DNA from: Emiliania huxleyi CCMP1516
Lineage: Eukaryota; Haptophyta; Isochrysidales; Noelaerhabdaceae
Assembly: GCF_000372725.1 (NCBI RefSeq)
Contig: NW_005196756.1
Coordinates: 529,783 to 593,782 of the forward strand
Length of the DNA: 64,000 nucleotides
Reading direction: 5' to 3'
The first letter of the stretch is position 1. Every line of letters begins with the position of its first letter. The notes under the pieces are model-generated. The model was not told where the DNA came from and ran no database searches. It worked only from the letters and a program-made list of their open reading frames with translations. Positions 10,567-19,004 of the stretch are shown in pieces. Position numbers and translations under genes: made by a program.

Positions 10567-10616
10567 GCCCCCCGCTACGCGCTACCCGGTTGCACTCGTG
10601 CGACGTAGCGGGGGGC
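10567..10616. other. strong inverted repeat between genes
   Basis: A perfect 13-bp stem, GCCCCCCGCTACG at 10567-10579 against 10604-10616, encloses a 24-base loop. It lies 400 bp past the fucosyltransferase gene and 240 bp before the DOT1-like gene. It could act in RNA or mark an element edge. The rest of 10167-10853 holds only a short CAGCAC repeat near 10455-10505. Confidence 0.4.
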
Positions 10617-10853
10617 CACGACTACGTTTACGAAAACCACCAACCAACCACCCTCTGCTGGTCGACACTGCGGCCCCCCCGCGAGGATTCAAACTCCTTT
10701 TTGCTTGCTAATACTCGAACATTTTTTTCAAACTCGGAGGAGGAGGCTGGAGGGGGAGGGAGGGTCCCCCCCCCGACTCCACCTCTGGTCGTCCGCGTCC
10801 AAACACGCGCGTCCAAAAGCCCTCGGTCGCTCACGCAAGTCGTGATCCTCCGA

Positions 10854-11750
10854 ATGCATTCGCGGCTGTTTCGATCGCCGCGCACTGCGTCGCGACTCTG
10901 GCATCGAACTGCGCTCACGCGCCGATGTGAGCAAATGGCTGCATTCGCCAGCAATGCGTCTGATGAAGCATCTGCCGCCGCGATGGAGATCGAGCCGCGA
11001 TATCTTGCGGACCATCGCGCCTCTGTGGACGAGGCTTTGCGGAGCGCTTGGGATGATCATAGTGGATTCGAACTTGCAGAGGACATTTTTGGCAGGTCCG
11101 ACGGCATTCCAACCGCTCGCGATTTCCGTTCAGTCGTGAGCACTGGGTTTGGAGATCCCAGCACGTATGGCGAGGTCACTCCAGCGGGCGCCCGTACCCT
11201 AGCACGGGCTTTGGACATTGACTCCCCAGATGCTGACGACGTGGTGTTCATGGACCTCGGCAGCGGCGTCGGCAAGCTGGTGGTGCAGGCCTTCTTGGAG
11301 TGGCCCAGCGTGCGCCGAGCTGTCGGAGTTGAGCTATCCTCATCGCGCTCGGCCCATGCTCGTCGTGCTTGGCAGCACCTGCTTGACTCAGGCGAGGCCA
11401 GGAGGCTCAGGCAGGCTGCGTTGGCTCATCAGCCACGGGCAGGACGCACGCGAGACATTTCACTTGACATGATGGGAGATCTAGATTTGCTTGAAGCAGA
11501 CCTGTTGGAGGCTGACGTCAGAGACGCCACGCACATCTACTTATCTTCCTTGTGCTTTGGTGATGACTTGATGGCCCAGATCGTGCACAAGCTAAAGGCG
11601 GAAGCTCGGCGCTTGCGCAGAATCGCGTCGCTGCGCTCTTTGCCATGCAGTCGCGAGGCCGGCTTTCGCTACACGGGAGACGTGGATGTTGAGATGACTT
11701 GGACGGGCGCGCAGGGGTCGGGGGTGTGTCTTTACGACGTTCTGAGGTAG
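10854..11750 (+). CDS. DOT1-like SAM-dependent methyltransferase
   Basis: A 298-residue protein. The core reads YGEVTPAGARTLA, then the SAM-binding motif VVFMDLGSGVGKLVVQAF, VGVELSSSRSAHARR, and finally THIYLSSLCFGDDLM. These are the ordered motifs of the DOT1 fold, whose animal and yeast members methylate histone H3 Lys79 outside nucleosome tails. This protein is short and has no recognisable nucleosome-binding extension. Its first 27 residues are Arg-rich and lack acids (MHSRLFRSPRTASRLWHR), resembling a mitochondrial presequence. Either a nuclear or an organellar substrate is therefore possible. The ATG at 10854 is chosen; a second in-frame ATG would begin MAAFASNASDE. Confidence 0.75.
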   Translation: MHSRLFRSPRTASRLWHRTALTRRCEQMAAFASNASDEASAAAMEIEPRYLADHRASVDEALRSAWDDHSGFELAEDIFGRSDGIPTARDFRSVVSTGFGDPSTYGEVTPAGARTLARALDIDSPDADDVVFMDLGSGVGKLVVQAFLEWPSVRRAVGVELSSSRSAHARRAWQHLLDSGEARRLRQAALAHQPRAGRTRDISLDMMGDLDLLEADLLEADVRDATHIYLSSLCFGDDLMAQIVHKLKAEARRLRRIASLRSLPCSREAGFRYTGDVDVEMTWTGAQGSGVCLYDVLR

Positions 11751-12514
11751 CGCCCCGCCTGGAGTGTGAGGTGCCAGGGCGGGGGTGCCAGACTAGCGCG
11801 GCAGCTGGCCTGCCATACTACTACTCGTGTCCGGGTCGTCCCCTTCTAGCATTCTGGTGCTGGGGCCGGACTGCACGATTGTGTCCCGCGGGAACCTCCT
11901 TCTGTCGCGGCCACTTTTTCTTTTGATGTGCAGTAAGAGGTCAGGTAAGGTAAGGAAAGACAAACTCCTAGCCCCATTGGAGGAGAAACCAAAAGGGAGG
12001 AGGGTCTCAAGTCGTAGAGCTTTGGGACGGCGCTGACTCGCTCTCTCGGCGGCCGGCGCTGCGGCGCATGACGTTCGCTTTGTCCTTTGAATAATCTTGC
12101 CAGTGGCCGGCTCGGCGGCTGGCCGTATCCCGCCCCTACTCGACCCCCCCCCCCCCCCCCCCCACACACACATGCGACCGACCCCACCCTCCTTCCCCGA
12201 CCCCGCCCTAAACGCCCCCGACAGCGAAGCCCGCGCCGCGCGCGGCACCCCCACCGACTCTACCTCCGACCCCAGGGCCTAGGCGGCCCGCCATGAAATC
12301 TAGCCGTGTGTGCTGGCGTCCGGGTCCCAGCGGGTTTTCACGTAACAAGTACACACACACACGCCCGCCGCCCACCCACCCCACCGCACGGCAACCCACC
12401 CCCCACCTCGAGGAGAAGGCGTCGCCTCCCCTGCCGAGCCTCTCCAAGCAACTAGCGACAGCATACGGTTTAGCCGCAAGCGAGTAGACGGTGCTCCAAG
12501 CGAGTGACGCGGCC
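11751..12514. other. intergenic region, low complexity
   Basis: No coding region is supported. It contains a poly-C tract at about 12148-12165 followed by CA-rich sequence, and a second CA/C-rich block at 12350-12410. The longer open frames on the minus strand come from the poly-C/poly-G composition. Confidence 0.4.
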
Positions 12515-13303
12515 ATGAGACGCCTTTGCGTGCTCAGCGCCGGCATCATGTGCGCGTGCGCCGACCAAGCTGCCGTCGACGCGCATGGCAGAGCGGAGCC
12601 CAATGATGCCGCCGCCGCTGCCGACGCGAACGCGCGCGTCTTCACATCGGAGGAGCTAATCGAGGCTGCCGCGTCCAACGAGACGCTCTATGCAGTCGTG
12701 GTGGGTCGTGTCTTCAACGTGACGTCCGGCGCTCAGTTCTACGGGTCTGGGGGCGGGTACCGCGGGTTTGCGGACGGAAGGGATGCCTCGCGCGCCTTCC
12801 TCGACACCGACTTTGACGCGGAGGGGCTCGACGACCTCGGGAATCTCACCCTCTCGCAGTGCCTCGAAGTCAACCACTGGGTCAACTTTTACGCGACGCA
12901 CGAGACCTACTCGCTCGCCGGCGTGCACGCGGGCCGCTTCTACGACGACGGCGGCGCGCCGACCGACGCGCAGCGCGACTTTGAGGCCTGCGTGCACGAG
13001 GCGGACGGCAGGAGCGCAGAGCTGCAGCAGCTGGCCAAGGAGGTGCCAAAATGTGCATGGCAGATGGGCCCGCCGCGAAGCGTCTCGTGCGTGCCGCCCC
13101 GAGTGCCGCTTCGGATCGAGCTGCCCGACGAGGCGGCGCAGTGCTGCTGCATCCACCCCGACAGCCTCGCACCGAGGCTGAGCGGGCGCGAGGCTGGCAA
13201 CTTGCGCCCGCGGCCCTACTCGTCCTTCGGTTGCACCGAGACCGAGTCGGTCTGCGAGATGGTGCGCAAGAAGCCCAACCGACCGTCCAGCGCGAGCGAC
13301 TAG
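12515..13303 (+). CDS. neuferricin-like cytochrome b5/MAPR heme-binding protein
   Basis: A single-exon gene of 262 residues with a short signal peptide (MRRLCVLSAGIMCACA). The heme-binding domain spans about residues 40-150: FTSEELIEA, then YAVVVGRVFNVT, FYGSGGGYRGFADGRDASRAF, and HWVNFYATHETYSLAGVHAGRFYD. The FYD ending and the spacing fit the membrane-associated progesterone receptor/neuferricin branch, which binds heme through tyrosine rather than the two histidines of classical cytochrome b5. A Cys-rich C-terminal part follows. Neuferricins are secreted or ER-lumenal. The ATG at 12515 begins the signal peptide. Confidence 0.8.
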   Translation: MRRLCVLSAGIMCACADQAAVDAHGRAEPNDAAAAADANARVFTSEELIEAAASNETLYAVVVGRVFNVTSGAQFYGSGGGYRGFADGRDASRAFLDTDFDAEGLDDLGNLTLSQCLEVNHWVNFYATHETYSLAGVHAGRFYDDGGAPTDAQRDFEACVHEADGRSAELQQLAKEVPKCAWQMGPPRSVSCVPPRVPLRIELPDEAAQCCCIHPDSLAPRLSGREAGNLRPRPYSSFGCTETESVCEMVRKKPNRPSSASD

Positions 13304-13593
13304 TCGTCGAGGCTCGGATGGACTCGTGCGATGTGCCGCGCGCGCGCAGCCAGAGCGAGAGAGGGGCGTGGGGGGTGCCGTGCCAACGGCCACACGGCCA
13401 GCGCCGCCCCGGCGCACACAGCCCCCGACACAGGCCCCGCGCCCCGCGGACCCACACAGATTCGCGTGTGCGGCAGAACCTTTGATCACTGCCGGATGCG
13501 AGAATTTTGTTTTGGGGTGAGAGGGGTAATAGCCCTCAGCCCTCTAACGTCGTGCTTTCCACCAAAGCACGCACGCCGCACGCCTGACCGAGC

Positions 13594-13907
13594 TCACCAC
13601 GTGCGCCGCGTGTCCCGCTTTATGGTCTCGATCCAGCCCTCGAGACGGTCTAACCGGCGTAGGTCGAATTGGGCGTCCTTCCAGAGCACCTGAAGAAGCG
13701 GGGCCGGGGGGGCGGGGGGGTGCAGGTGAGTCTAGATGGTGGTGGGCAAGAGGTTTCTCTTCTCCGCTCTGCGGCTGCCACCTTGCGCTGCTCGAGCTTT
13801 GCGACGCGGTACACCTCGTGCAGCCGAGCGCGCTCCGAGACAAGGTGCGCGGAGAGCGCCACCAGCTCTGCTGAGTCCCACACCTCCAGCTCCGCATACT
13901 TGACCCG
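13594..13907 (-). CDS. C-terminal exons of an unidentified helical protein
   Basis: Two exons are clear. One, 13782-13907, reads RVKYAELEVWDSAELVALSA and continues as a charged helix. It ends at a GT donor, and the last exon, 13594-13689, reads VLWKDAQFDLRRLDRLEGWI and stops. The 92-bp intron keeps the frame. The upstream acceptor follows GTGGCAG. Further 5' exons probably lie in 13910-14370, but a dispersed repeat there (14275-14300) confuses the frame. No family is recognised. Confidence 0.5.
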
Positions 13908-14374
13908 CTGCCACGGAGGGCTCACCGGAAAGCTCTGGGATGTCGTCACAGCCGCGGAGCTATTCTCAGCAGCAGTGCTTCGCAGCCGGTGCGCCGGCAC
14001 GAACCCAGCAGGCCCGAGCCCCCGCGCCCGTGTCGCGTTGAGGCCTTTGAGTACCCGTGCTGCGCCTGGCAAGCCGCGCAGCATATACACACACACACAC
14101 ATACATGAGAGAGAAGTCGCAAGAAAAGAATTTTTCGCCGCCTCATCTTTTGAAGCGCCGCGAGCACGCACGCGGAACGAACGCGGACGCACGGCACACA
14201 CGCTCCAGGACCAGTTCCAGCCCACCATCTCGCTTATCGCATGTCGCACACAGAGCGGCACCTTGAGCTCGGCTACGGGACCGGCCCCAGCTTCGGCTGA
14301 GGGCTGACTGACAAGCTGCCGAGCCCAAATCATTGTGAGTGATTTCCTTCTTGAGCCGTCACACAGGGCGGCCG

Positions 14375-15270
14375 TCATACCATCGCCTTCTTCGGGGCCA
14401 CTCGCTCCAAGTCGCTAACGCGTAGGAAGGTGCGAGGGGGGTAGAAGAGGACAATGGCGAGCGTCGCGGCCAGGAGCCTATAAGAGCAGTACATACATGG
14501 AGCTCATCCACTTGGACCTCAGCCGTCTCGACCGTGTGTGCTAGAGCATACCCGCACAGCCACGTGATGGGCTTCGAGCCAATGTCAACTGTGCAGACCA
14601 CCTCCTTGCCTGATTGCGGCACCGCGCATGGGCTCAGCTGCCGCATGAAAGGGCGCGGGCTCGAGGGCGCGGGCGATGTGGGCGAGGTGCCTGGTGACCC
14701 CATGTCGGGCTCAAAGGTACATATCATCAACAGGTTGAAGGCGGAATTGTTCAAGTACTCTGTTGCGCGTCTCGGTGGCTCGTGCCAGGAGGGCGTCTCC
14801 GAGTCCAGATCGAAGGAGTCGGGAATGCCGTCCCGGTCATTATCCACCTTCATCACCTCCTCGTTGAGAGCCTTGCCGGGATACCAGCCGGGTCCGGAGA
14901 TGTGTTTGCCCAGATACCAACGGTCCGGATCGTCCGAGTCGCGGGAACGGGAGAAGTGGAGAGCCTCAGCAGCTTGGGCTCTGTGCGCCTCTGGGCTCTC
15001 ACGCAGGAACGCGTTGCTCCCATCCGAGTTGAGCGGTGCTGCGAGGCAAGCTGTCATTGCCAGCATGATTGGCAAGCCGTCTTTAGGGCGGGATTCCCAG
15101 GGCGCTGCGCACCAGCTGCACGCGGTGAGGGGCTCCCGCACGACTGCGTTCCGTCGCGACGACGGGCCGGCGACGGAACTGCCGATACCAGATCGAAAAG
15201 AGAATTTTACGCGCCTGCCAGTGCGCGCCAGTCCCGTGCCCAGTGTTGTGCGAAAAGAGAATCCGCGCAT
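14375..15270 (-). CDS. putative single-pass membrane protein with a Ca-binding-like motif
   Basis: The gene model is partial. From an ATG at 15270, or more likely one at 15066 (MLAMTACLAAPLNSDG), the frame reads an extracellular-looking region containing DNDRDGIPDSFDLDSE. That stretch resembles the Asp-rich calcium loops of thrombospondin type-3 repeats. A Cys-containing region with CTVDIGSKPITWLCGYALAH follows. In another frame, reached by an intron I could not place, the 3' end encodes a membrane helix (LLAATLAIVLFY), a basic tail and a stop at 14375. I infer a secreted or surface-anchored protein. Confidence 0.45.
15205..15262 (-). repeat. short dispersed motif near gene starts, copy 1
   Basis: Read on the minus strand it contains TCGCACAACACTGGGCACGG, followed by ACTGGCGCGCACTGG and AAAATTCT. 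Related copies lie at 40619-40665 (+), 42783-42815 (partial) and 43928-43985 (-). Copies 1 and 4 lie within or next to gene starts, and copy 3 is 370 bp upstream of one. It may be a mobile-element end or a regulatory sequence. Confidence 0.45.
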
Positions 15271-15358
15271 TAAAAGATGTCGCAAATTTTAGACAAATAA
15301 ATAATCGGTGTGTCCACCGACACATTTTAGACAATAGGGACATGGCCACTGACTCGAG

Positions 15359-15360
<2 letters not shown>

Positions 15361-15420
<60 letters not shown>

Positions 15421-15530
15421 CGGAGAGAGAGAGGAGACACACTCACACACGCAGCTCACAGGAGGGAGAGGAGGGAGAGGGAGGGCTGGGAGGGAGGGAG
15501 AGAGGGAGGGAGAGAGGGGGAGAGAGACTA
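15361..15530. repeat. (GA)n microsatellite and purine-rich tract
   Basis: About 27 GA repeats are followed by GGGAGA-rich sequence. It lies between the ATP-grasp gene and the membrane-protein gene, and the long frames across it are composition artefacts. Confidence 0.85.
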
Positions 15531-15629
15531 CTCTGCAAGCACAAGCAGGTCTCGTGCGTGCCTCTCACAGCGCGCGTGCACACACGCAGCTCGAACGCGC
15601 GCATACAGCGAGCGGGCGCTCCGCCGCGC

Positions 15630-16994
15630 TCATTGGACCGACACAAGCACGCGCTGGTCGGCCTTGATGGGCATGCCTGCGTCGGCCTCCGACGAGCACG
15701 ACGAGCTCGGCTCGACGAGCTCGACAAGGGCGCCGGCCTCCTCCATCGCGCGGATCGCCGCCACGTCCGCCGCGACGATGGCCGGGTCGTCGTGGCACTG
15801 GATCGCGAAGCCCATTGCGGTGAACAGGTCGACAGTGCGCACGAGCCGCCTGCCGACGGCGACGTCGACCGACACCTGCATGTGCTGGAAGGAGGGCAGC
15901 GCGCGGACGGCGTCGAGCGGCGCGAGCGAGGCGATCGTGCCCTCGGAGCGGCTGACGAGCTGCGTGAACTGGCCGGCCGCCTTGAAGGGGCCGTAGCGCC
16001 CGGGCAGAGCCTCAAAGGCTGCCGCGTCGAGGGCCGCGTCGGCCGCTGCGTCCAGCTGCGAGTACCCTCCGGTCAGGGCGCGCGCGAGCGGCGCCCACAC
16101 GCCGTCGGCGCCGTGCGCGCGGCAGTTCATCTCGACGAGGCACGGCCCGTCCGCCGTGAGCATCACTTCCGCGTGCGAGGCGCCGTGCTTGAGGGAGAGC
16201 GCGTCGAGGACGCCGCGCGTGTACGCGACCAAGCCAGCCACCTCGGGCGCGTCGGATGGGACGGGGACCATGCTGAAGAGGACAAAGTCGCCGCCGTTGC
16301 ACGGCCGGCGGTCGTACTTCCAGATCATCACCAGCTTGTGCTCGCCGTCACGCGACGCGTGGTCCACCACGTACTCGTCGCCCGCGAGAAACTCTTGACA
16401 GATGACTGCGGCGCCCACCGAGCCGACGCGGTGCTGCGCGTGCATGAGGACCTCAAAGTGCGCCTCCGCCTCCGCCTTGGTTGCGCACTTCTTGACGCCG
16501 TCGCTGCCCGCCGACTCGGTCGGCTTGACGATGATCGGGTACTGCTCCGAAGAGAGGAAGGCCTGCACGCACGCGTCGTCGACAGACGTGCCCGACGCCT
16601 CTCGTGTGGCGCGGAGGCCGGCGGCGCGGACGGCCTTCTGCTGCCAGGACTTGTTGCGCCGCTGTGGCTCGACGCCGTTGGAGCGGAGGTTCAGGGCCGA
16701 GGAGAGGGCATCGGCGCAGAGCACGCCTGGCTCTCCGCCTGCAAGGCACGCCACGAGCTCGGTCTTCGACTCGCTCACGACCTGCTGGACCTGAAGGGCG
16801 AGGCTCTCGATCCCGTCGGATCCTTCCTCGAGGACGGCGAGCCACGAGAGGTGCTTCGCGATGTCGGGGACGTGCGTCCGCATCTCGCCAACCTCGCTGG
16901 ACCAAACGCAGATCATCTTGATGCCGCGGGAGTGAAGCTCGGCCGCCAAGGCGCCGCCGGTGGAGATCGGGTCGACAATGATCACGGTGGACAT
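15630..16994 (-). CDS. ATP-grasp domain ligase
   Basis: A single-exon gene of 454 residues. The N-terminal third (MSTVIIVDPISTGGALAAEL) looks like a Rossmann-type preATP-grasp fold. The ATP-grasp domain follows, with YPIIVKPTESAGSDGVKKC as the first nucleotide-binding strand and loop, VICQEFLAGDEYVVD as the second, and CLVEMNCRAHG as the metal-binding end. The overall order resembles carnosine-synthase or L-amino-acid-ligase type enzymes, which form peptide or amide bonds through an acyl phosphate. The substrate is not predictable from the sequence. The ATG at 16994 is preferred because it starts the first beta strand. Confidence 0.8.
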   Translation of the reverse strand: MSTVIIVDPISTGGALAAELHSRGIKMICVWSSEVGEMRTHVPDIAKHLSWLAVLEEGSDGIESLALQVQQVVSESKTELVACLAGGEPGVLCADALSSALNLRSNGVEPQRRNKSWQQKAVRAAGLRATREASGTSVDDACVQAFLSSEQYPIIVKPTESAGSDGVKKCATKAEAEAHFEVLMHAQHRVGSVGAAVICQEFLAGDEYVVDHASRDGEHKLVMIWKYDRRPCNGGDFVLFSMVPVPSDAPEVAGLVAYTRGVLDALSLKHGASHAEVMLTADGPCLVEMNCRAHGADGVWAPLARALTGGYSQLDAAADAALDAAAFEALPGRYGPFKAAGQFTQLVSRSEGTIASLAPLDAVRALPSFQHMQVSVDVAVGRRLVRTVDLFTAMGFAIQCHDDPAIVAADVAAIRAMEEAGALVELVEPSSSCSSEADAGMPIKADQRVLVSVQ

Positions 16995-17279
16995 GACCTG
17001 TCGTGGGGATTGAAGGGTGGTGGTTCGCTGGGGTGCGGCAGGCTGCTGGTGAATGCGGCGGGGCAGGCGCACTCGAGCGACGAGGACAGGCTGTCGGCAG
17101 ACGCGAGGCCTTTCCGGCTTGGGGGGTGTAACAACAAGGCGGATGAGATCCTTGTCCTGATTTGGTGTTTCCTTGTGTAACTTCCGGCCGGCGTCGGCGA
17201 ATGCGAGGACGTGCCGGAAGAGTTTTTAGCTACAAACCGCTTCTAGCCCACCGCCGTTCCCAAGAAAGTCGCGCGCGGC

Positions 17280-17358
17280 AAAAAGAAAGAAAGAAAACGA
17301 CAACACAAGGGAGGGAGGGATGGGAGAACGGCACGCCGCCACCACACAGGGATTTTAA
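17280..17358 (-). mobile_element. 3' tail of a non-LTR-type element, copy 1
   Basis: About 79 bp ending, on the minus strand, in a (CTTT)n-like tail. It matches the 3' end shared by copies at 23007, 27038, 50338, 52365 and 53577 (TGTGTGGTGGCGGCGTGCC). This is the most 5'-truncated copy. No clear target-site duplication is visible. The rest of 16995-17766 holds no gene I can support. Confidence 0.6.
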
Positions 17359-17766
17359 CGCGACAGCGTCGACGCGTCGCAGCACTCGCTCTCTTTTTTA
17401 TGTCCCACCATGCAGAGCGCGTCTCTCTCTCTCTCTCTGTGTGTGGGGGTGCCGTTCTTGCACGCCAGCACGGCGGGCCGCGGGCGGCGGCGCTGGAGCA
17501 GGCGCAGCAGGCGGCAGAGCTGAAGCGCGTATGAGCTACTGCGCGGCCGGGGAGCAGGCGGCGGAGGAGCTTCGACGCCATCTCTCCAAGCCATAGCGGC
17601 GGCGGCGGCGGCACGGTCTTCGGTCCCCGCAGGAAGCCCCGCGCATAAGACAACAACGTCTGTCCCACACACGCAGAGACCCCCCACCCACATACACCAT
17701 GCAGCATGCTCGGGCACGGGGCACCCCCCACACACAGTGTAGTGGTGAGCACACAAGTAGTAGGTA

Positions 17767-18617
17767 GAGGGCCCAACTTGAGAATCGTGCTTTTTGGTGA
17801 GGGACCAAAGCGCGAAGGACCACTTTTGGGTTAGGGACCGCGAGCGACAGGTTAGGGACCGATCGCCACCGCTCACGCCAGCGGACGGCCACCATCTGTG
17901 TTTTTGGCTTCGCCACCGTCCAAAGCGTGCGCAATGCGCTCGCCGACATCGAGCGAGCTCGCCTCTCCGAGGAGCGGCTTGCTGTGCGGACGCCTTCTTG
18001 TGGCTCTCTCGTCGAGAGCGTTTTGCGGCCCGGCGGGTGGGAGAACATGTGTCGTTTGAAGTGTCACTGTGTACGTCATATCAGTCTGGATAACAAGCAC
18101 GGTCGATCCGTCAAAGCGATACACTCGTTCCTATCACGCTGGAAGGCTTGCACGGAGCTCTGTGCCGGCACACAGAAGAGCCGTGCGGCAAGAAGAGCTC
18201 GATGGGGAGCGAGAATCGCCAAAGGTGCTAACGGCTCCGTGCAAGCCGTCCAACGTGATCGTGACGAGTGTATCGCTTTGACGGATCGACCGTACTTGTT
18301 ATCAAGACTGACATGAGGTACACAGTGACACATCAAACGACACATGTTCTCCCACCCGCCGGGCCGCAAAACGCTCTCGACGAGAGAGCCACAAGAAGCC
18401 GTCCACACAGCAAGCCGGTCGGTCGAACACGTTGCTCGCTCGATGCCGGCGAGCGCATGTCGCACGAGGCAGACGGTGGCGTAGCTAACATCACTGACGA
18501 CGGCCGTCCGCTGGCGTGAGCGGCGGCGATCGGTCCCTAACCTGCGGTCCTTCACCGTAATCGGTCCTTCGCCTTCATCCCTAACCCAAAAAAGCACGAT
18601 TCTCAAGTTGGGCCCTC
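17767..18617. mobile_element. fold-back (long inverted repeat) DNA element
   Basis: An 851-bp element made of two imperfect arms of about 390 bp (17767-18158 and 18234-18617) around a 75-bp centre. The ends read GAGGGCCCAACTTGAGAATC and its complement. Near both ends GGTTAGGGACC or GGACC recurs, as transposase-binding subterminal repeats often do. AGGTA flanks both sides, a possible 5-bp target duplication, although an AGGTA tandem on the right makes this uncertain. No transposase is encoded, so it is non-autonomous. A partial copy lies at 60410-60699. Confidence 0.8.
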
Positions 18618-18830
18618 AGGTAGGTAGGTAGGTACTAGATAAAAGGTCGACTCCACACAAATCCGAGACGGTGATGGGTGCGTCGTACGATGGTCTCAGG
18701 CCCAGTGAGGTAGTGCATCTGACTATCCCGGATCCTGCTGACCAAGCTCCTCTTGTAGCTCGATCGGTCACACCGCCATCGCCGTCGGGAGAGGGGGGAC
18801 GACACTGCTTCGGCAGCGTGCACCTCGATC

Positions 18831-18944
18831 CTGTACCGTGTTTGTTATGACCCCCCCCGATGAACACACCAGTGAGGGAGGGCGAGACGATCGAGGGGTC
18901 CCGTACCATGCGGAATCGACCCTATCCAGTGCTCAAGTGCTCAA
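18831..18944 (-). mobile_element. short interspersed repeat S, copy 1
   Basis: About 114 bp, from CTGTACCGTG to GTGCTCAAGTGCTCAA. It is the reverse of the insertion at 53371-53485. Part of it (GGGGTCCCGTACCATGCGG onward) recurs at 24066-24116 and 28097-28147. The copy at 53371, with clean boundaries, defines the unit. From 18618 to 18830 there is only a short stretch resembling part of repeat D (CAGGCCCAGTGAGG). Confidence 0.6.
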
Positions 18945-19004
18945 AAGGTCGCCTGCTCAGAAAAAAACGCACGCCCTCCAGGCGCGCCACCGACACACCG
19001 ACCG

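Noticed and set aside
12650-13489. Minus-strand frames opposite the neuferricin-like gene
   Set aside because: Arg/Ala-rich shadows; the plus strand carries a signal peptide and the full MAPR motif order.
15243-17180. Long plus-strand open frame of 645 codons
   Set aside because: It is antisense to the ATP-grasp gene and GA repeat; no domain, and its His/Arg/Asp-rich composition is typical of an antisense shadow in GC-rich DNA.
17820-17860. Telomeric repeat remnant
   Set aside because: TTAGGG occurs only within spaced GGTTAGGGACC units mirrored in the other arm, so it belongs to the fold-back element rather than to a telomere.
17927-18606. Two opposing protein frames inside the fold-back element
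   Set aside because: They are mirror images created by the inverted arms and contain no transposase motif.
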